From positions 1-11,065 of the forward strand of contig JBPCXR010000376.1 of assembly GCA_051027215.1 (NCBI GenBank): a stretch of DNA of 11,065 nucleotides, in the 5' to 3' direction. Position numbers and translations under genes: made by a program. The stretch is from CALHVX01 sp051027215 (GTDB taxonomy: Bacteria; Pseudomonadota; Gammaproteobacteria; Pseudomonadales; Azotimanducaceae). Of this stretch, positions 6,912 to 11,065 are shown one piece after another. The notes below the pieces were generated by a model. It was given only the letters and a program-made list of their open reading frames with translations. It had not been told where the DNA came from and did no database searches. Position 1 is the first letter of the stretch. Every line of letters starts with the position of its first letter.

Positions 6912-6971
6912 ACTCGGCAATCCTGGCTGCACAACACCCTGTACACAGATTCAATTAGCCTTAGCAGTGAC

Positions 6972-8093
6972 TTACGCCGCCACTGGTAGTGACGCAGTGT
7001 CAATGCCATATAGCTGCGCAACGTTATCAGATAGGATCCCCCGCCTTTGCTGCGGGGTCAGATGGGCTGACTGCTCCGCCAACATCTGCTGCGACCAGGG
7101 CCAGGTAGAATCCGAGTGAGGAAAGTCGTTAGCCCAAAGCAGACGCCGCCAATTCATCTGGTTAGCGGACTGAAACGCCACCCAGTCATCCTGAAACGTG
7201 GTGTAGATGTGCTCAGAAAAGTACTCGCTGGGCAGCTTCTGCAAGGTAACGCCAGGCGCTAACCAGTTGCGGTGGCGTTTGTAGGCATGGTCCATTCGAT
7301 ACAGGTAGTGAGGTACCCAACCCGCATCGGCTTCAACGCAGACGACCTTCAATTCAGGATAGCGTTCAAACACCGCCCCAAAAATAAGGGTGCCCATAAT
7401 GTCTTGATTACCGCGGATGATAGACAGGAAGCTATTGATGCGAGGTCCACGGTAATTGCTCTGTCCGCGGGTAGTCAAAATATGAAACGACACGGGTAGC
7501 TCAAGCTCGATCGCCGCTTCCCACACGGGATTGTAAATTTCCGAATCGAAATCCTCTTCTGCAGGGTTGCCCGACATCATAACGCCGCGTAGCCCGAGGG
7601 CCTTAATGGCCCGCAGATCTGCAACGGTTTGCTCCGGCGTGGTCACCGCAGTCTGGCCACAGCCCAGCAAGCGTGCTGGGTGCTTGCTGCAGTACTCCGA
7701 GATCCAACGATTGTAGGCCGCAAAGCAGGCGTCTTTGTAGAGAAAGTCTTTGTGGTTGCAGAGCATCATCCCCACTGTTGGATAAATCACCTCTGCGGCA
7801 ACTCCGTCTCTGTCTTGGTCATCGAGGCGCGCGTCTGGATCCCACCCGCCTCGATGTAAATCTTCAAAACGAACGCCGGTTTCGGCTAGCTCCTCGGCGC
7901 TCTTGCCAGCCGCGGCTACTAAACCCAGGGCGATGGGCCGGTCCATGCCGTCGATTATGAAGACGTCCCCCTTCTCTGCGCTGCGATGGATACGAGGGGC
8001 GCGGTCCTTCCAACGGGCGTCAATGTAGTCGGTGTAGGTATTCGGCGCTTCCGTAATGTGGGAGTCCGCAGAGATGATTGGGTAGTCATTCAT
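6972..8093 (-). CDS. Amidohydrolase-2 family protein (ACMSD-like branch)
   Basis: This 373-residue TIM-barrel hydrolase or decarboxylase begins MNDYPIISADSHITE. Numbering from that Met, DSHITE (10-15) is the strand-1 motif in the D-x-H-x-x-E form common in aminocarboxymuconate-semialdehyde decarboxylase relatives. His204 lies in VSFHIL, followed by VCVEADAGWVPHYLYRMD and LLWANDFPHSDSTWPW with Asp323 and His326. Family members decarboxylate or hydrolyse ring-derived acids, usually with a divalent metal. It is a different subtype from the amidohydrolase ending at 3229, so the two are not recent duplicates. An ATG at 8099 is also in frame, but GGGGAG (8106-8101) would sit only 1 nt from it and 7 nt from the ATG at 8093, so 8093 is preferred. 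The gene is convergent with the first Rieske gene (60 bp gap, no clear terminator) and may be co-transcribed with the small ORF at 8210-8377. Confidence 0.92.
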   Translation of the reverse strand: MNDYPIISADSHITEAPNTYTDYIDARWKDRAPRIHRSAEKGDVFIIDGMDRPIALGLVAAAGKSAEELAETGVRFEDLHRGGWDPDARLDDQDRDGVAAEVIYPTVGMMLCNHKDFLYKDACFAAYNRWISEYCSKHPARLLGCGQTAVTTPEQTVADLRAIKALGLRGVMMSGNPAEEDFDSEIYNPVWEAAIELELPVSFHILTTRGQSNYRGPRINSFLSIIRGNQDIMGTLIFGAVFERYPELKVVCVEADAGWVPHYLYRMDHAYKRHRNWLAPGVTLQKLPSEYFSEHIYTTFQDDWVAFQSANQMNWRRLLWANDFPHSDSTWPWSQQMLAEQSAHLTPQQRRGILSDNVAQLYGIDTASLPVAA

Positions 8094-8209
8094 GGTCATT
8101 CTCCCCGAGTGGTAGGTTCATTACCGCAGTTCTACCGAACGGCTGCAAGTGGCCAATATGGGCCAGGAGAGGCTCCTGCTATGGCGCGCCAGGGTTCGCC
8201 GCAGACAGC

Positions 8210-8377
8210 TTACTCAGTATCCGCATCGTCATTACCATCGACATAGTGCTTACCACGGGCAAGGACCGTTACCACGACCACTCGAACTTTTATGCCAAAT
8301 TCAGCAGCCAAGCCCAAACACTCTCGAAATGTCCAGGTGTCCTTCTGATCAATTCGTTCTTCCAGAGACAGTTCCAT
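8210..8377 (-). CDS. Hypothetical 55-residue small protein
   Basis: A reverse-strand ORF runs from the ATG at 8377 to the TAA at 8210. It begins MELSLEERIDQKDTWTFREC, continues into an LAAEFGIKVRV helix-to-strand pattern, a hydrophobic strand VVVVTVLARGKHYV (34-47), and an acidic tail DGNDDADTE. The composition is protein-like, with an amphipathic N-terminal helix, a strand and a charged end, unlike the Pro/Arg/His-rich readings of the other frames here. A TAG stop lies directly before the ATG, so the start is fixed unless it is internal. The Shine-Dalgarno is weak (GGAT close to the ATG). It lies 116 bp upstream of, and in the same direction as, the second amidohydrolase gene. I do not recognise the family; it could be a degraded remnant of a longer gene. 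Confidence 0.45.
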   Translation of the reverse strand: MELSLEERIDQKDTWTFRECLGLAAEFGIKVRVVVVTVLARGKHYVDGNDDADTE

Positions 8378-8549
8378 CTATCCAGATTACCACTAGCGAC
8401 GCAGCCGACAACCACAGCGGACACCCAGCTGGTGTCACCGGCAAGGCTGGCGTGTCGCTGCTTCGACCTGAGATTGCCATTGCCCAACGACGGAACCGGG
8501 ACTAGGATCAAAAACGTATCCGCGGACGCTGTGCAGGTGATAAAACCCG
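8378..8549. promoter_or_regulatory. Divergent intergenic region upstream of SDR gene, with inverted repeat and promoter candidate
   Basis: This stretch separates the small ORF from the SDR gene. It contains an inverted repeat GACACC-N5-GGTGTC (8420-8436) that could be an operator. For the SDR it contains a fair promoter candidate, TTGCCC (8480-8485) with 17 bp to TAGGAT (8503-8508), each 4 of 6 matches to consensus. No other coding region was recognised in it. The gap 8094-8209, between the small ORF and the amidohydrolase start, holds only the amidohydrolase SD. Confidence 0.4.
8420..8436. repeat. Inverted repeat GACACC-N5-GGTGTC
   Basis: The arms GACACC and GGTGTC are exact reverse complements around CAGCT. 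The 17-bp length is typical of dimeric regulator sites, and it sits 44 bp upstream of the SDR -35 candidate and 43 bp from the small ORF start. It could equally be a chance repeat. Confidence 0.3.
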
Positions 8550-9341
8550 ATGAAAAATGGAGCCATGCAGGATCGTGTCATCTTAATCACGGGGGCGACT
8601 TCGGGTATTGGACGGGAGACCGCCTTGCAGTGTGCCGCTCAAGGCGCGCGAGTCGTCGCTTGCGGCAGGCGCGCAGAACAAGGTCAACGGTTGCTCGAAG
8701 AGATTCACGACCTAGGCGGGCAAGGCCAATTTTTTACCGCCGATGTGACTGACGAATCTCAGGTCAAAGCTCTGCTCGAGCACACGATCGTCAGTTTCGG
8801 AAGGCTCGATTATGCGTTCAACAACGCCGGTGTTTTCGCAGCCGAGGCACCGCTTCATGAACAAGAACAGGCCGAGTGGAACACAATACTGGCTGTCAAT
8901 CTGAACGCCGTCTACTGCTGCATGAAACACGAGGTGGCGACAATGTTGCGCAGTCGATCCAGCGGCGATACGCGAATGCAGGTTATTGTTAACAATGCCT
9001 CGACGGTCGGTCACCGCGGCAGTGGTAGCTCCGGGCCCGCCTACACGGCCGCCAAACACGGTGTCATAGGGCTTACGCGACAGGTGGCGCTGAGCTACTT
9101 GCAAGAAAACATTCGAGTGAACGCTGTATGCCCCGGACCCACCCTGACCGAAGCCACAGCCCATATCATGGAGCAGCCGCAGGTGGCACGAGACAACTTG
9201 TTGGCGAGCCTCAACCCAACCGGAGAATTAGTCCCCGCGGCAGAGATCGCCAGGGCGGTTATTTTCCTATGTTCCGACAGCGCCAGCATGATTAACGGCC
9301 ACGCGCTACCAGTCGATGGCGGGCAGCTCACCAAGTTGTGA
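8550..9341 (+). CDS. Short-chain dehydrogenase/reductase (classical SDR)
   Basis: This is a 263-residue cytoplasmic oxidoreductase with a Rossmann fold. The cofactor motif TGATSGIG is at 14-21, NNAG at 91-94, Asn117 is the active-site asparagine, and the catalytic residues are Ser151, Tyr165 and Lys169 (YTAAK). CPGP (194-197) and the C-terminal PVDGGQL are typical of the family. The end of strand 2 reads ACGRR (37-41) with no acidic residue, which favours NADP(H) over NAD(H) by the usual rule. It would interconvert an alcohol and a ketone, or dehydrogenate a diol formed by the neighbouring Rieske enzyme. AGGTGA (8535-8540) sits 9 nt before the ATG at 8550; the second ATG at 8565 has a poorly spaced SD. 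The second Rieske gene follows after 36 bp, most likely in the same operon. Confidence 0.94.
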   Translation: MKNGAMQDRVILITGATSGIGRETALQCAAQGARVVACGRRAEQGQRLLEEIHDLGGQGQFFTADVTDESQVKALLEHTIVSFGRLDYAFNNAGVFAAEAPLHEQEQAEWNTILAVNLNAVYCCMKHEVATMLRSRSSGDTRMQVIVNNASTVGHRGSGSSGPAYTAAKHGVIGLTRQVALSYLQENIRVNAVCPGPTLTEATAHIMEQPQVARDNLLASLNPTGELVPAAEIARAVIFLCSDSASMINGHALPVDGGQLTKL

Positions 9342-9377
9342 TACGGTTTCACTGTCGGACGTACCTGGGGAGAAATC

Positions 9378-10715
9378 ATGGCTGAAGCACGCACGCAATC
9401 GACAGATCGACCCACCAGTGAACGGGTGCCACTGACTCCCATCACGGCTGAGCGATACGTTTCCCGCGAGTACCAACAGCTGGAGTGGCAAAGGCTGTGG
9501 CCGAAAGTCTGGCTACTGGCGGGAGCGGTGCAGGATGTTTCGGAACCCGGAGACTACTTTGTCTTCGAACTGGACCCCGAGTCCATTGTCGTCTCTCGAA
9601 CCGAAGCTGGCGAGCTGCGAGCGTTCTACAATGTATGTCAGCATCGTGGAGCACGTGTCGTATTGTCCGAGCGAGGCAACATGGCTCGCTACACCTGCCC
9701 CTACCACGGTTGGGTATACGAAAATGATGGCACGCTCTGCCACGTGCCGGAGGCAGCAAATTTCAGTCGTGGTGTGCCCATGCAGGACTTGTCGCTCAAG
9801 CAGTTAAGAATTGAGGAATGGGGAGGGATTGTTTGGATTTGCATGGACCCGGAAGCGCCGCCGCTGGCAGATTTTCTAGGGCCTGTACAAGCCATGGTTG
9901 CGCCATTTCGCATGCAGGACATGCAAATGGTAGAAGACCAGACTGTCGAGCTAGATTGTAACTGGAAGGCTGTGTTCGATAACTTTGGCGAGTTGTACCA
10001 CGTCGAGCACATACACCCGCAACACGAGACAATTTTTGATTGCCCAATGGCCGTCAACGAAATGCTACCGGGCGGTCATACCAGAGTCTTAATCGATGGC
10101 TTCACGGTCAACACCCGGCTACCCATACCCGACGAGGTACCGGCTTCGCAGTGGGCCCAGCTGCAAACCCTTGGAATGAACAAAGACGACTATCGCGGCA
10201 GAGTCCTGGAGGTGAGACGGGATGTGCAGTTGAAGAAACGGCAGCTTGGTGAATCGCTGGGCTACAACTATGACTTGCTCAGCGACGAGCAGCTCTCTGA
10301 CATCGTGCAATACAACTTGTTTCCCAACGCCATTTTGGTGTTACAGCCGGACGAATTGTGGATCTTGCGCTCTCGCCCCCATGGTGACGACCCGAACCGC
10401 TGCTATTGGGACAAGCTGGCATTTCGCATGATGCCAAAGGTGGAGGGCACACAGCGCGCCAATCTTTCGTTTAACCTTGATCAAGATCCATTGCCTACGG
10501 CTCAGGAACGACCCGAGCATGACCAATTTCCCCACGATGCAATTATCAACGGCGAGAAAACCATGACCATTACATTGGATCAGGACATTCACCTGATTCG
10601 CGATGTGCAAAAAGGCATGCACTCACGGGGGTTTCGTGAGGCCTGGCTGAGTGACGAGGAAGAACGGGTGCAGTATTTCCACAGCACACTGGATAGCTAC
10701 ATGACAGAGGGGTGA
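9378..10715 (+). CDS. Ring-hydroxylating-type Rieske oxygenase alpha subunit with bridging Glu
   Basis: This 445-residue terminal oxygenase has the usual length for alpha subunits of multi-component Rieske oxygenases. Rieske ligands are Cys87, His89, Cys107 and His110 (CQHRGA ... CPYHGW). The catalytic domain has DNFGELYHVEHIH (201-213), giving iron ligands His208 and His213, with likely third ligand Asp403 (LDQDIHLI) followed by VQKGMHSRGF, a C-terminal motif common in the family. The residue that relays electrons between the Rieske cluster and the iron is Glu205, where naphthalene dioxygenase has Asp; carnitine oxygenase CntA is known for such a Glu. No small beta subunit follows, so it may be an alpha-only enzyme. 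GGGGAGA (9367-9373) is the SD. It is coupled to the SDR gene, suggesting oxygenation followed by dehydrogenation. The substrate is unknown. Confidence 0.94.
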   Translation: MAEARTQSTDRPTSERVPLTPITAERYVSREYQQLEWQRLWPKVWLLAGAVQDVSEPGDYFVFELDPESIVVSRTEAGELRAFYNVCQHRGARVVLSERGNMARYTCPYHGWVYENDGTLCHVPEAANFSRGVPMQDLSLKQLRIEEWGGIVWICMDPEAPPLADFLGPVQAMVAPFRMQDMQMVEDQTVELDCNWKAVFDNFGELYHVEHIHPQHETIFDCPMAVNEMLPGGHTRVLIDGFTVNTRLPIPDEVPASQWAQLQTLGMNKDDYRGRVLEVRRDVQLKKRQLGESLGYNYDLLSDEQLSDIVQYNLFPNAILVLQPDELWILRSRPHGDDPNRCYWDKLAFRMMPKVEGTQRANLSFNLDQDPLPTAQERPEHDQFPHDAIINGEKTMTITLDQDIHLIRDVQKGMHSRGFREAWLSDEEERVQYFHSTLDSYMTEG

Positions 10716-10750
10716 GCCGCACGGCTTTCGGTGAGGCCCGGCGAGAGCGA

Positions 10751-11065
10751 TTACAGGTTCCGATTCTCTAGAGTTCTTCGGGCGTCAGCTTTGAAGACCC
10801 AATCAAAAAGCGGTCGATGCTCTTTTGGCACTGCACGAATTTGGTCTATGGTGACCGTTAGCGGATCCTGTTGCCGGTAATTAAAGGAGTCTCGAAACCA
10901 TGCACGAGAGTACACATTGTACAGCAGGGGTCGAATTTCACGCGAGTTGTTTGCAATACCGCCGTGAGCGATTCTGTAGTCGAAAATAATTGCTGAACCC
11001 AATTCTGCGTCTGCATCTTTGCCGGATTCAGGTGTCAAATTTTCAACTGCAACAGTGTCAAGGTG
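10751..11065 (-). CDS. Phytanoyl-CoA dioxygenase (PhyH)-like protein, C-terminal part (cut by window edge)
   Basis: The reverse-strand frame is open from the right edge to the TAA at 10751 (104 codons), so only the C-terminal portion is visible. It reads FDYRIAHGGIANNSREIRP in the middle, matching the end of the double-stranded beta-helix of Fe(II)/2-oxoglutarate dioxygenases of the PhyH family: the His of IAHGG is the distal iron ligand, and the Arg of EIRP fits the 2-oxoglutarate-binding position. The N-terminal HxD motif must lie beyond the window. Such enzymes hydroxylate acyl-CoAs or other small molecules. An internal TTG at 11038 is in frame, but it lies inside the conserved domain and is not the start. 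The gene is convergent with the second Rieske gene, 35 bp away. Confidence 0.85.
   Translation of the reverse strand, partial: HLDTVAVENLTPESGKDADAELGSAIIFDYRIAHGGIANNSREIRPLLYNVYSRAWFRDSFNYRQQDPLTVTIDQIRAVPKEHRPLFDWVFKADARRTLENRNL

Noticed and set aside
6912..6971. Convergent gap between the first Rieske gene and the second amidohydrolase gene searched for a bidirectional terminator
   Set aside because: No stem longer than 4 bp with a T-run was found on either strand.
8290..8511. Reverse open frame of 73 codons overlapping the small ORF
   Set aside because: It has no protein-like pattern and no SD. The overlapping 55-codon frame looks far more like a real protein.
8078..8752. Forward open frame of 224 codons across the divergent gap into the SDR gene
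   Set aside because: It overlaps the SDR Rossmann region in another frame and the start of the amidohydrolase on the other strand. The translation is rich in Arg/Ser/Pro with no family features.
5808..10715. Idea that the two Rieske oxygenase genes are a duplication
   Set aside because: They differ in length (367 and 445 residues), in Rieske and iron-site wording, and in the bridging acid (Asp and Glu), so they are distant paralogues at most.
10715..10728. Possible terminator hairpin AGCC-GCAC-GGCT followed by TTTC after the second Rieske gene
   Set aside because: The stem is only 4-5 bp and the T-tract is broken, too weak to call a rho-independent terminator.

Overview
This window looks like part of a catabolic gene cluster from a free-living proteobacterium. 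A marine or soil gammaproteobacterium is my best guess, from the moderate GC content, the tight gene packing and the mix of families, but no marker gene fixes the taxonomy. It contains ten recognisable genes plus one probable small gene. Nearly all encode enzymes typical of the breakdown of hydrophobic cyclic compounds (aromatics, terpenoids or steroid-like molecules). There are no rRNA, tRNA, CRISPR, phage or insertion-sequence features.

Layout. Positions 1-371 (-) hold the N-terminal third of a luciferase-like (LLM) monooxygenase/F420-type oxidoreductase, cut by the left edge. It diverges from a (+) run of three genes: an alpha/beta-hydrolase epoxide hydrolase (580-1542), an acyl-CoA dehydrogenase (1596-2798) and a SnoaL-like NTF2-fold protein (2820-3257). 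The SnoaL-like gene overlaps, tail to tail by 29 bp, an amidohydrolase-2 family gene (3229-4098, -). That gene lies downstream of a GPH-type sugar/drug cation symporter homologue (4135-5586 or 5661, -). A compact divergent promoter region (about 5662-5807) separates the transporter from a single-component-type Rieske oxygenase alpha subunit (5808-6911, +). A second, different amidohydrolase-2 gene (6972-8093, -) follows, with a probable 55-residue small ORF upstream of it (8210-8377, -). A divergent (+) pair comes next: a short-chain dehydrogenase (8550-9341) and a second, different Rieske oxygenase alpha subunit (9378-10715). The right edge cuts a phytanoyl-CoA dioxygenase-like gene (10751 to the edge, -).

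How the genes may fit together (inference). The transporter could import the substrate. The Rieske oxygenases, the LLM monooxygenase and the PhyH-like dioxygenase could put in oxygen. The epoxide hydrolase and the SDR would process epoxide and alcohol products, and the two amidohydrolase-superfamily enzymes could hydrolyse lactones or decarboxylate ring-derived acids. The acyl-CoA dehydrogenase would act on a CoA-activated fragment. No ferredoxin or reductase partner for the Rieske proteins and no transcriptional regulator is present here, so both must be encoded elsewhere.

The most notable signals are: (i) a perfect GACC-N2-GGTC palindrome found only twice in the window, each time in a divergent promoter region; (ii) a transporter whose best-supported start codon is ATT; (iii) an unannotated-looking small gene; and (iv) several active-site substitutions (Asp for the catalytic Glu in the dehydrogenase, missing metal ligands in one amidohydrolase, and Glu for the bridging Asp in one Rieske oxygenase).
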